Below, in pieces: positions 54,102-64,000 of a DNA stretch of 64,000 nt; the first letter of the stretch is position 1; every line of letters starts with the position of its first letter. A program made the translations under genes and the position numbers. The stretch comes from Nissolia schottii (lineage: Eukaryota; Streptophyta; Magnoliopsida; Fabales; Fabaceae): assembly GCA_003254905.1 (NCBI GenBank), contig QANU01013676.1, positions 12,381 through 76,380 on the forward strand. The letters are read 5' to 3'. A model generated the notes under the pieces. It was not told where the DNA came from, did no database searches, and saw nothing but the letters and a program-made list of their open reading frames with translations.

Positions 54102-54985
54102 GGCCCAAAACCGTGGTGTTCTTGGCTATTTTGGTCCACATATTTATTTTGCAAAAGAAAAAGGAAAAATAAATTAAAATAAACGGATAAGAACGAACGG
54201 TCAGTGCTTAGTCAACATTAACTTTTTGACTGGAATTTGTTGTGGTGGTGAAGAGAGAGAAAATGGGAGACAGAAAGAGAGAGAATTTCGTGATAGTGAC
54301 CATGGGCCCTACTTCCCAGTCCCGTTTGGTGGCGTTTTGTCGTACGTTGTCCGCGTGCTTCGTGTACGGCCGTCCAAAAAATATTTCGGTCATATTTCTG
54401 CGACCTTCTAACCTTCTTAGTGAGGATTTGGGGTTAATCCAAGATACTTATAACCTTTTCCTTTATAAGGGTATGGTTTCCAGAGACTTTAGACAGTCTG
54501 CTAAATTCTACTGGTTGAAAGGAGTTGTTCTAGTTCTGCAGAATTGTCCGAAATTGAACAGAATTTCGTCTGGCAGCCGTTTTAGGTTTTTATCCAATTC
54601 TAAATGTTAAGAGGAATCATTTGAGCATCAGCAGAATTTTGAGAAACTAAACAGAATAATTTGTAAAGACACTTTTGTCCTAGGGATTCATGCTTCTACT
54701 TTCTTAATGTCTCCAGCGTTGCCACCGTTTTCCGGCATCCTCTTTTTTCCCTAAGCTCTCTGGTATTCTACACTCCTATTTTCTTTTTAGATTATCCCTT
54801 TTCACCTTAATATCTTAAGTTTACCATTCTAACCTCGATCGTTCCTGATTTCATATTCTCTTTGCTTCCCCCGTACACTTAACACCTCTTTCCTTTCAAG
54901 CTTAATATACCCTCCTTTGTCCTTCAGAACCCAGCCTTTCATACCTCTCTGGTAAGACCTATATTGTATCAATCACTCTCGCACT

Positions 54986-55798
54986 TAGGGGTAAACATGG
55001 ATCGTACCCAGCCCGCCGACCCGCCAAATTTGACCCAATCGGACCCGGGCGGGTCGGGTTCGGCGGGTCAGATCCGAACGATCGCTTAAGTAGACGGGTC
55101 GAGTCTTAGATTCGAAACCCTAAACCCGACCCGACCCACGACCCGTATATACATAGCATTTGTAACCCTAATTCTTTCACTGTCACTCTCTGTCTCTTTC
55201 ATCTTCGAATCGAGACTTCGACTCTTCGTCCACCACCGACCCGTCCCACTCCCCATCCGCGACCCCATTGCTGCCGTGCGCGTCTGCCGCTGCCAACCAC
55301 GCCGCCAGCCCCGTCCTCTCCACCTCCCCCGTGACCCCCAGTCTGCCACCGCCGATCCCACCCCGCGACCCTGCAACCACCAATGCAACCCCACCCCGCA
55401 GCCACCAACGCTTCGTCTCCCGCTGCCAGACGCATCGCCACTGCCCACCGTGTCCCTCGGACCTCCGCCAGGTCGCCACCGTGTGTCCACTCTCCGATTA
55501 GAAGGTTTGATTTATTTTCCCTAATTTTGTTGTTTGATGCATGCTCTGTGTGTGGAGGGGTTGTGGGCTGTGGGTTGTGGGCTGTTTGCTGTGGTTGAAA
55601 AAAAAGTTTGTTTTAAAAACAAAAGAGGGAATGTCACCCACTGACCCACCTAAACCTACCCGACCAGGGCGGGTTGTGGGTCTGGCGGGTGCCCATACAA
55701 AATTTGTGATTTTTACCCAACCTGACCCGCCCGCCGGACATCAGGTCGGGTCTGTAACACGGGCGGGTCCTACCCGACCCGACCCGTGTTCACCCCTA
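54986..55798. mobile_element. Non-autonomous hAT transposon, 813 bp
   Basis: Terminal inverted repeats TAGGGGTAAACATGG and, inverted, TAGGGGTGAACACGG. An exact 8-bp duplication CTCGCACT flanks it (54978-54985 and 55799-55806), the hAT signature. Subterminal regions are packed with GGGTCGGGT/CCCGACCC motifs. The interior (about 55190-55500) is strikingly GC- and CCACC-rich. Long overlapping frames there on both strands are compositional, and no transposase is present. Confidence 0.9.
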
Positions 55799-57288
55799 CT
55801 CGCACTTTCTCCTCCTGATCTTCATTCAATCTCCTTAACTTTATGTGTATACTTACAGCCTTATTTGCACTCTTACTTAGTTCTTAACCCAATTTATATT
55901 ATGTGCATATATCCTCCTTAAGGACTTATTTACTCTACTTCCACGCTTAACCTAACTCTATATCCTCTCCTACACTCTTCTTTTCCTTCTCTTGTCTTCC
56001 ACACCTGCAATCCCCAAAACTCAGTCTCTTGAGCTTTTACTTCCCAAACAGAATACACTTAAGCACTCATACCCTCTTATCCGTTACCTAGTTCTCTCGT
56101 CTCTTCCCGTACCTTCTAAATTGATTCCTGTAGGGCTGGGAAAAGCCGTCCTCTCCTCCAGTTCTGCCATACGCTTCCTTGTTCGACCCTTTTCCTTCTG
56201 TCTCCCTCATTGCTTGCTGCGGCCAGGTTTCTTGCTGACCTCTCCCACATCTGGTACTTGTCCACCCTATTCGTGTAGTTACGCGTGTCCAAGTGAATAA
56301 AGGACACCTGCATCTCAAACTTCCAAACTCTAAAGGAGTCAGTACACTGATTTATTATGCGAAATCTATACTAAGGAAAAAATGGGATGTTACAGTAGGG
56401 CCGCCGGTATCTGGGAAGCAAGACCTCTAGGCTGCAAGGATGAATGAGTATAGTTGTATGTTGGATAGATCTTTTGTTAAAAGAAAAGAACAATGTATTT
56501 TGATGGACATGCTATGCATATGTAATTTTGATGGACCATATGTTTGCTTATCTATTTGATGATATTGTTATTGGTTAGTGATCGTAAGCCCAAGGCTCTA
56601 TCGCTTGTACTGTTTATATCTTGTTCACACACGGCTTATACTTTAGTAATGACTCACAAACAGAGAAAGTTTAAAATTGGTCCATATTTTCCCTAATCAA
56701 GTATTTTCGAAAGTAATAAAGGACCATAAGTATTCCTCACCAATTACCTAACAACCTAGTGAGCATTGCCTATGACTTAAGCATAAGCAATTAGCTAGGA
56801 GTGTTACACTAAACATGACATGAACATGACATGGAGTACGCTGTCCCAGGGCACGTGGAATCCTCATGCATACTATATGCGATACATGTATATGACACAT
56901 GCATATGATACGTATATCAACATGAATATGATGATATGTATATGTGTAACGTGAATATGATATGTGCATGAAACACGTAGATGATATGTATATGAAAGAC
57001 GGATAGGATATGTATATGAAAAGGCAACGTCAAGGAACCACAGCTTCATGAGACGACTTATAGAAGGTCACGATATATGCGGATAGCATAAGAGTATACG
57101 ATACAATATATGAGAATAGCATAAGAGTATGGGATACAATAAGTTTGCTAGTGATAGGTACAAAAAAGACTAGAATACCCCGATGACCTAGTAACTAGAT
57201 AAAGCTGCTCAGGACTAGCATGGATTAAAGTAATAACCAGTAGGGACTTTAGCATACTCTATCACCTAGAGATCTCCTAAGCGACCTG

Positions 57289-60200
57289 TGAAACACCCTA
57301 GCTAACTATTTACCCGTACGTAGTAAACAAAGCTCACTAGGTTGTTGTCTACTTGGCCGAAATACCTTAGTCCATTAATATGTTTCGAAGATAATCATTT
57401 AAGAAAATAAGGACCAATTTTAAACCCTTTTTGTGTTACATTACCTAATTACAAAAATAGAGCCGTGCGTCGGAATGAACAATATAGCAAAACGTGTGAC
57501 TGTAAGATAATAAAGCATACCATATCTACATCAAATGGTCCATAAGACAAAGTCATAAAGATATATACATAATAAGTAACATAAACATCTCATGTACATC
57601 ACATTGGAGCACTGAATACATAGGTCAAACTACATCACGTCAAAATACAAGGACTACTGGAATGCTACTCAGTAAGTCCTTGGCAAAAATATAACTATCT
57701 ATCCATCTATTAGCCGCTCATGGCTCAGCTGGCGGCTCCTCTGCATCCTCAAAATATGATTCATCCGCTTCTGTACCTGAAGTCATAAAATAGTGGGAAT
57801 GAGAACGGTAGGTTCTCATTGGAAATAACCTTAGTTCCTGAGTCGTACATCAGATTATGTCAGACTTCAGGCCGCTCAGAGATCTCTAAGTGAACATACA
57901 TACTAATTCAGCCTACTATTTATTATCTGGCCTATCTGAACGGCTTTATCGGCATTAATATGTGACATGGGAACTACTCTTGTTTACTACATTCTCGTGC
58001 TGATTAACATTTCGTATAAGCCGTCTTGAGCAGGCTCTTGACGGTACGGCATATCAGCATATATTCAGAATAACAAATGGCATAACAACATACATTCAGC
58101 ATAGCAGCATCATCAAAGCATATACCACCAGATCATTCACAGTACACATAACAGCAGCTTCAGCATAAACATGACATAATGTACCGATATCTCAGGAAAA
58201 GTATAGGTAACAGCATAACAACATATAACAGCATAACAACATATAACAGCATATTAGAAAAGAATAGCATGATAACATATAACAGCATGCACCTGCTTGG
58301 AATACTGTTATTCCCACCATAGTGACATCCCCTGTGGACATCAAAATGACGGAATAACCTCACACCTCCAGTGTAGGCCGACACTGTCCTGACCTCACTG
58401 CGGTGGGCTTCCACCTGCCGTGTGCCCCCTTGGGACCCCTCAACAGTGGGCTGGGGTGGTACCTCCCCACCTAAGCTTGCTCCCTTTCGACAATGCATAG
58501 GCGTGGTACCCGCACACCTCCAGGTATGCCATATAGACACCACCTGTGGCGGGCTTCCACATTCAGGATGCCTAGACCTCCTGAAGTGGGATCATAGTGG
58601 CTCACGTGATCACGGCCTTTTCAGCATGGGCATATAACCATTTCAGTATTGGGGCGTTTAGCCCTTATCAGCATGTGGCGTATAGCCATGGTTCAGCAGC
58701 ATGGGGCATTGGCCCTTATTCAGAAGCATTGGGTACCTACAGCATAGCATACTTGTATCTGCAGCATGACATACTTTTTCCCTATGGTTCATTTTCAGAA
58801 TCTTTATTTATCTCAGATTTATATCTAATTCTTAAACTTAGTTCAGCATGAGTGCATAAGGATCTCAGACTACACATGTTCACATACATTAACATACAGC
58901 AGAAATTACAGCACATACAGCATGGATTACATCACATTTCAATGAGCAATCATATCTATGGCATCAAACAGCAGATTATGTGCCTCAAGAGGGTGCCATC
59001 AGCTTTCTCTAGTCTCAAGCCGCTCAGCGACAACTGAATATTCGCTCAGCGGTTTGAGTCTGTACGCTCAGCGATAAGGGTTGTATCGCTCAGTGGCACC
59101 AACCTTATCGCTCAGCGGCTTCAACTTTCCCGAATTTTCTTCCACCGCCTTACTTTTTAAAATATCTTTTTAACTTTCCACGTAAACCATGCCTCGCTCA
59201 GCGGTGCCTGAGACGTCGCTCAGCGACCCCTGTGCCAGCCATGCAAACCGAATTCCCCTTCTCTTCCATTTTTCTGTCCTTGCTTCCCATGGCACCTGCT
59301 TGAGTTTCACACATAATTCAAGTACAATAGTCCTATCTAATCCAGGTCACAAAACCCTTCAGAATTGTCTCCCTAAACCTATCCATAATTGCTAACATAC
59401 ATAAACATAAACTCAAGCATAATCATCAACATACACATAGCATCACATACAACCATTCACCATCAAAGAGGTGAGGAACTAGAGTTACCCACTTCCTCAA
59501 GGGCTTGTTAATGCTTGGAAAAGATGAAATCAAGCCTTGCTAGCTTGGTTGAGGATTCCTTGACCAACTATGCTTGCTTTGCCTTCCTTAGGGACTTAAG
59601 AATGAATTATGATGATGAGATTGAAGCTTGATGGCTTGCTTGAACTCTTCTTTGGCAAGAAAGCATAAATCCCTAGATTATGGAGTTTAGGTTTATGGAA
59701 CTTGGATTCTTGGATTCTACTTGAAGAGACTTTCTAGCCTTAATGCTAGCTTACTTCCTTGAGTGATTTGAGAGTGATTTAAGGTAATGAAGAACAAAGG
59801 ATGATGATTAAGCTTGATGGATTTAGAAGCATAAGTCTTGGAACTTAGGAAGAAGAAATGAATTAGCTTTGGTGGGTTTTGTGATGTGCATTTCGGTTTT
59901 TGGCAAGGGGGAAGACAGCCGTGGCTTTTTCTTTAGTCCATTGGTCATGCATATTTCCAATTTTGCCCTTAGTGTATTTTAGGTTATGTTTGTTCATTAA
60001 TTGTTTATGTCCGGACGTCCTAAAATATTCTGGGCACACCGTTGTGACCTATTAATTATCCTTGTTAATATTAAAATCTTAGATGACATATTCTTACATT
60101 TAATTTCATATTAATATATTTTATAAACTCCTATGAGTCGTAAGGAAATTACAATAAACCCTAATTTCGATCCAAATGTCACCGGACGTCACAAGATCGT

Positions 60201-60345
60201 CAAATTATTATTTTTAACTAATATTACCGAAATAAAGTTAATATTTAAATTTTATTCTATTTTTATCTTGCCTTTTCCTTATTATTATATTTTTAATTTT
60301 TCCTTAAATAGCATTTTAATTCGAAGGAAAAGTCGGGTTGTTACA
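57289..60345 (-). mobile_element. Solo LTR S3 (3057 bp, minus orientation) inside E5
   Basis: TGAAACACCCTAGC at the left, GGGTTGTTACA at the right, with exact ACCTG duplications (57284-57288 and 60346-60350). No internal region. Its left 60 bp is nearly identical to N2 (41625). Carries a repeat region at 58200-58740 (CATAACAACATATAACAG and GGCGGGCTTCCAC units). Confidence 0.9.
59020..59225. repeat. Palindrome array with GCTCAGC core in S3
   Basis: Seven CGCTCAGCGG/CGCTCAGCGA units in about 205 bp. Confidence 0.8.
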
Positions 60346-60956
60346 ACCTGGATCATAATTGAGCAAAATAAAGATTAGTTATGCCCTACGATTCCCACTG
60401 AGAACGCGACGTTCTCACCCCCACTCCTTTATAATTCCAGGCGGACACGACTGGTATGCCTAAGAAGACGAGGCAGTACAGGACGGGTTGAGGGTTCGAA
60501 GCCAGAACCCCGAGGAACAACAAGAGCTATCCATTTTTGGCGACGCAGAACGAGAATTATAATTTTGTAGTCTATAGTAATATGAGGTCTAGATCGGCCA
60601 TTAGCTATTATGTGCAGTATGTGTATTTATTTATTATGGATTAAATGTGTACTTGTGTATGGACCGAGTATGTGTATATACTTATATATATATATATATC
60701 ACAAAATATTCTTATATCGCTTAAGTCCATTGGTACTCTATCGTGTGCATATCTATACAATTGCCTTTATGAACGCACATGGCTCCTAGTTTACCAATAC
60801 GTAGGGAAAGGAAAAAGTTTTAAAATGATCCATATTTTCAAATAAGAAATGTTTGCAAAGCTAAAAGTAGGGCTAGAAGTAACCCAATCGAAGCAAAAAA
60901 TAATCCAGTTCACATTGTTTGCGACTTAAACTTAAACAGCTAGCTACGGTGTTTCA

Positions 60957-61474
60957 CTTTGCCTACAAAATATACGAAAATATAATAAACCATACCCCCT
61001 CTTTGGTTCCACCAATCTAACACAATTCCGAAAGAAGAAAAAGAAAAAGAAAACAAAAACTATAAACAAATTGACAAAATAAAAAATTCCAACAATTTTC
61101 TCTCCCCTTTTTCTTCTGCACTATTCGCTTTCATCTTCTTCAACCAGTTTTCACCACAAACGTCTTCTTCCAATCTACACTCTACGTGCCGCTGTTCTAG
61201 TCTACAATCTACGAATTATCTTTAAAACGTAAGCATATCCGGCCATTTACTTTTTATTTCAATCCACCATTTTAACAAGTGAATGCCCCCCCAAATAAAA
61301 ACGACACAAACAAAACGAATATGGGAAAGTGAAAAATCCCCACAGGTGGTCTTTTCTTCACTCTCCAATCTGATCTCTCCTCACCTCAAAATCTGGCCAT
61401 AAATTCCTCCTCTGTTCAAAACCACAACCAAACCAACAAAAACATAAAAGTGATAAAACCAAAAACACCATCCA
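60957..61474 (+). promoter_or_regulatory. Upstream region and presumed 5' UTR of the GT14 gene
   Basis: Unique-looking A/C-rich sequence between the last LTR end and the glycosyltransferase start codon. No clear TATA box stands out. Only about 520 bp separate the start codon from retrotransposon DNA. Confidence 0.4.
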
Positions 61475-62548
61475 ATGTTGCCATCGCCCATAGTTGTCTA
61501 CATCACTCTGTTCCTCTCCCTCCCTCTCGTACTCCTCTTCTCCCCACAAATCTTACCCATAGCCTACTTCCCCTTCACTCCCTCCACCTCCGACGCCGAC
61601 GACCTCGCCCTATTCCGCCGCGCCACCGCAGCTCCCGCCACGCCTTCCGCCGCCCACACCACTGCCCACTTAGCCACCAGCACAAACCCCAAGCCCAAAA
61701 TCGCCTTCCTCTTCCTCACAAACTCCAATCTCTCCTTCGCCCCCTTGTGGGAGAAGTTCTTCGCCGGCCACCGCCACCTCTTCAACATCTACGTCCACGC
61801 CGACCCCTCCGTCGCCGTCCCCGATCCCGGCGGCGTATTCCGCCGCCGCTTCATCCCTTCGAAGAGAACCCTCCGCGCTTCCCCGACCCTCATCGCCGCC
61901 GCTCGCCGCCTCTTGGCATCCGCCCTCCTCGACGACCCACTCAACCAATACTTCGCCCTGCTCTCGCAGCACTGCGTTCCGCTCTTCTCGTTTCGATTCG
62001 TTTATAAATCCCTCTTCGGGGACTCGGTAACCTCTCTGGCAAGCTTTGGAGCTGCTTCGGAGAACCGATACCGCAGCTTTATTGAGATTCTCTCTAACGA
62101 GTCGAACCTACACGATAGGTACGTGGCTCGCGGGGAGAACGCGATGCTGCCGGAGGTGCCGTTCGAGGAGTTCCGGGTCGGGTCTCAGTTCTTCGTCCTG
62201 ACCCGGCGGCACGCGGCGGTTGTTGTCCGGGACAGGAGGCTGTGGAGGAAGTTCCGGCTTCCTTGCGTCACGGAGGAGCCGTGCTACCCGGAGGAGCACT
62301 ACTTCCCCACGCTCCTGTCCATGGAGGACCCGGGCGGGTGCACCCGGTTCACGCTCACGAGGGTTAACTGGACGGGTTGCTGGGACGGGCACCCGCATCT
62401 GTACACGCCGCCGGAGATCTTGCCGGGGCTCTTTCGCCGGCTGAGGGAGTCGAACTCGACCAACCCGTTCCTCTTCGCCAGGAAGTTCTCGCCGGAATGC
62501 CTCGGCCCGTTGATGGACATCGCTGATGACGTCATTTTCCGGAATTGA
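61475..62548 (+). CDS. Core-2/I-branching-type glycosyltransferase (GT14, DUF266), intronless, 357 aa
   Basis: A Golgi type-II membrane glycosyltransferase of the plant branch of family GT14 (BC10-like), thought to act on cell-wall glycans or arabinogalactan proteins; the exact acceptor is unknown. An N-terminal hydrophobic anchor (about residues 5-24) and a Ser/Thr/Ala/Pro stem precede the catalytic domain. Family motifs: KIAFLFLT (75-82), YVHAD (106-110), FALLSQHCVPL (160-170), GSQFFVLTRRHA (236-247), CYPEEHYFPT (270-279) and NW (298-299). N-glycosylation sequons at N85, N208, N298 and N327. The length is normal to slightly short for the family, and the frame is intact from ATG to TGA. It is very GC-rich at third positions compared with its AT-rich surroundings, which also opens shadow frames on both strands. 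Start chosen because it directly precedes the membrane anchor. Confidence 0.93.
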   Translation: MLPSPIVVYITLFLSLPLVLLFSPQILPIAYFPFTPSTSDADDLALFRRATAAPATPSAAHTTAHLATSTNPKPKIAFLFLTNSNLSFAPLWEKFFAGHRHLFNIYVHADPSVAVPDPGGVFRRRFIPSKRTLRASPTLIAAARRLLASALLDDPLNQYFALLSQHCVPLFSFRFVYKSLFGDSVTSLASFGAASENRYRSFIEILSNESNLHDRYVARGENAMLPEVPFEEFRVGSQFFVLTRRHAAVVVRDRRLWRKFRLPCVTEEPCYPEEHYFPTLLSMEDPGGCTRFTLTRVNWTGCWDGHPHLYTPPEILPGLFRRLRESNSTNPFLFARKFSPECLGPLMDIADDVIFRN

Positions 62549-64000
62549 AGCGTGCTCGGTGAGTACAGTTTAAAAGCATGTTTGTTCTAACTCTAGAGGC
62601 TTCATTCGTAAGAGTTTACTGTTCTATTACAAGAAACCACTCTTTTTTCTATTTTTTTTTTGGGAAACTCACGAGATTTTAAGTAAATTCACTAAATTGG
62701 TTAAATATTTATCTTGACTTTATTTGTGTTAGGTAATATTTATTCAGTTTATAAAATTAATTTTATATATTTATCATAATTGAACTATATAATTTTTGAA
62801 TTATAAAATAATATAGATATAAAATAAAATATGACATAACATCTATGTGTTATGCATTAAAGTGTATTTTATGTTATTATTTTCATTAATTTAATTTGAT
62901 TTTAATTAATCAATTTAAATTATTAATATAATATATAATTATGTTTAGTTTTTAATTATATTGTTTATAATATTTTTTTTACTTACGTAAACCGTTACTA
63001 ATTGTGTTTAACGTAGTTTCAGGAATTTTCTCAAAATTTGGAGGTTTTTTTTTTTTTTTTCCCACTTATGCAAACGTCATAATCTTGTTTATGATTTTTT
63101 AATATTCTATAACGTAATTGGCATTTCCATGAAATGATGGTGGGATTATACGAAAATGGGAACCCGGTTTGGTAAAAGAAAAATGGTTAGTATAGATGCA
63201 GTAAAATACCATAAAAGATTTCTGTAGGGTCTCAAACATCGAAGCTCTAAATAATTCAATGACAAAAGCAAAAATTAGGTAAAGTTTCTTCAACCGATTC
63301 AAAGTTCTTGTTTGGTAGAGGTTCCCCCTCCTCCTTTCACACTCATTGTTTTGCACCTGCTCGTGATAATGATTTGTTTGGTTGCACTTTACTAGTAGTA
63401 GACCCCGAAATGGCTTTAGCTTTACGAAGCCTCCATGATTGGGCACCATTCAGATCCATTGCTTTGGAGCTAGAGTCAGAATTTTAGTTGTACTTAAGTC
63501 GATAAAGTAACGAGCTTTTATGGGGTTACTTTAATTTAATACCCATGTGCATAATTGTGCAGTTCTTGTAGAATTTTTGGGAGTGATATTACTTGAATTG
63601 GTTGTGAAAGCAAGTAATTAATGTATGGAGCAAGTGAAAAAGAGGAGCAGTTTTAGAAACCTATTCGATTCAGTTGCCGTCTCATGAGGAGCAACCATAG
63701 ATACTGACTCACTTGCTAAAATAGATATAATTGAATAAATATATTAAAACTTAAATAAATATAATAAAATGACACAAATAATTAATGGTGTAACATATTT
63801 TATGTATATAATCATTGAAATATTATAACATAATAGCACATATGGAATGGTAACAAGTATTTATAACTCTTTTTTTGGCATTTAAATGTTATTTGTCATA
63901 AAATTAAAATTTTATGGATTTATTTTTAGTAACACTTATAATAGATAATATATATTTTAATTAAATTATCTTAGCAAAACAGTGTAGGCAGCCTAGTGGT
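62549..64000. other. AT-rich region downstream of the GT14 gene, no gene seen
   Basis: Presumed 3' UTR followed by AT-rich DNA, with a poly-T run at about 63045-63060. No reading frame with recognisable protein similarity on either strand, and no repeat with clear ends. Confidence 0.45.

Larger units (their letters stand above)
53241..56394 (-). mobile_element. LTR fragment I3 (minus orientation, left end deleted) inside E6
   Basis: The right end GGGATGTTACA (56394) is intact. The expected left end TGTAACACCC and the inverted conserved block are absent; sequence begins mid-LTR at a point matching about 17175 of I1 (GTCCTAACCCTTAAATGA). So a deletion removed adjacent parts of both I3 and E6. 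Contains the palindrome units at 53505-53650, a TATA box at 54094 and the hAT element 54986-55798. Confidence 0.7.
51775..56808 (+). mobile_element. LTR insertion E6 (partial, plus orientation)
   Basis: Starts TGTAATATCCTGC (decayed TGTAACATCCC) right after the transposase fragment and ends TTAGCTAGGAGTGTTACA. Its own sequence is 51775 to about 53240 plus 56395-56808. The central conserved blocks are missing, lost with the left end of the nested insertion I3. The flanks CCAAC and CTAAA do not match, and the right flank is not transposase sequence, so a rearrangement followed insertion. Its first kilobase is close to E2. Confidence 0.7.
56809..60956 (+). mobile_element. LTR fragment E5 (3' part of a plus-oriented LTR), interrupted by S3
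   Basis: The right end GCTACGGTGTTTCA at 60956 is a family terminus, and the conserved blocks AGATAAAGCTGCTCAGGA (57198) and GTTCTCACCCCCACTCC (about 60410) are present. The left LTR end is missing; the sequence starts abruptly at 56809 next to the end of E6. An AT-rich repeat of ATATGATACGTATAT-like units occupies 56880-57020. No coding region. Confidence 0.7.

Noticed and set aside
55086..55524. Overlapping Gly/Arg- and Pro-rich frames on both strands
   Set aside because: They lie in the GC-rich interior of the hAT element and reflect composition; no domain is recognisable.
61450..62007. 185-codon Arg/Pro-rich frame overlapping the glycosyltransferase
   Set aside because: It is a shadow of the GC3-rich GT14 frame in another phase; the GT14 frame carries all family motifs.

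Overview
The window is nuclear DNA of a flowering plant, most likely a eudicot. Three things point there: split genes with GT-AG introns, a CPK1/CPK2-type calcium-dependent protein kinase, and dense nested plant LTR retrotransposons, one with an initiator-tRNA-Met primer site. A papilionoid legume fits the kinase N-terminus, but that is only an inference. I find three apparently intact host genes, all near the edges or in small islands: a seven-exon CDPK gene (minus strand, 793-7960), a two-exon plantacyanin/basic blue copper protein gene (minus strand, 32081-32624), and an intronless GT14/DUF266 glycosyltransferase gene (plus strand, 61475-62548).

Layout. 1-242: end of a MITE-like element. 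793-7960: CDPK. 8743-8975: Mutator-type MITE with a 9-bp target duplication. 8985-11818: AT-rich intergenic DNA with an LTR-like promoter segment. 11819-13300: one end of a CACTA transposon. 13431-30236: a degenerate telomere-like (TTAGGG/TTTAGGG) tract broken apart by two LTR insertions (14020-20748 and 20932-30172). Both are flanked by GTTAG, and both contain further insertions, including a copia-like solo LTR and a gag-bearing fragment. 30242-30390: a TAA microsatellite. 32081-32624: plantacyanin. 33268-33553: Stowaway-like MITE. 34080-51774: a MULE/FAR1-type transposase gene shattered by a solo LTR (35122-37567) and by a 13.1-kb nested element (38442-51547). 51775-60956: more LTRs, partly chimeric, with a complete non-autonomous hAT element at 54986-55798. 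61475-62548: the glycosyltransferase. 62549-64000: AT-rich flank.

Most of the middle 47 kb belongs to one superfamily of long LTRs (about 2.2-3.6 kb) that start TGTAACATCCC and end GGGTGTTACA. I count thirteen, seven on plus and six on minus, and most are solo LTRs. Ten LTR-type insertions have 5-bp target duplications readable from the sequence (one with a single mismatch), so insertion order can be worked out. The most interesting element is 38442-51547. Without its nested insertions it is about 6.9 kb: two LTRs of about 2.75 kb around a 1.4-kb interior holding a tRNA-Met primer site, a gag gene with three zinc knuckles and a polypurine tract, but no pol. A second copy (23938-27812) has the same gag-to-polypurine-tract junction. 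This points to an established gag-only, non-autonomous family (TR-GAG-like) rather than a chance deletion. The LTRs also carry arrays of short palindromic motifs (GCTGAGC or ATTCGAAT cores) and lineage-specific minisatellites at equivalent positions.
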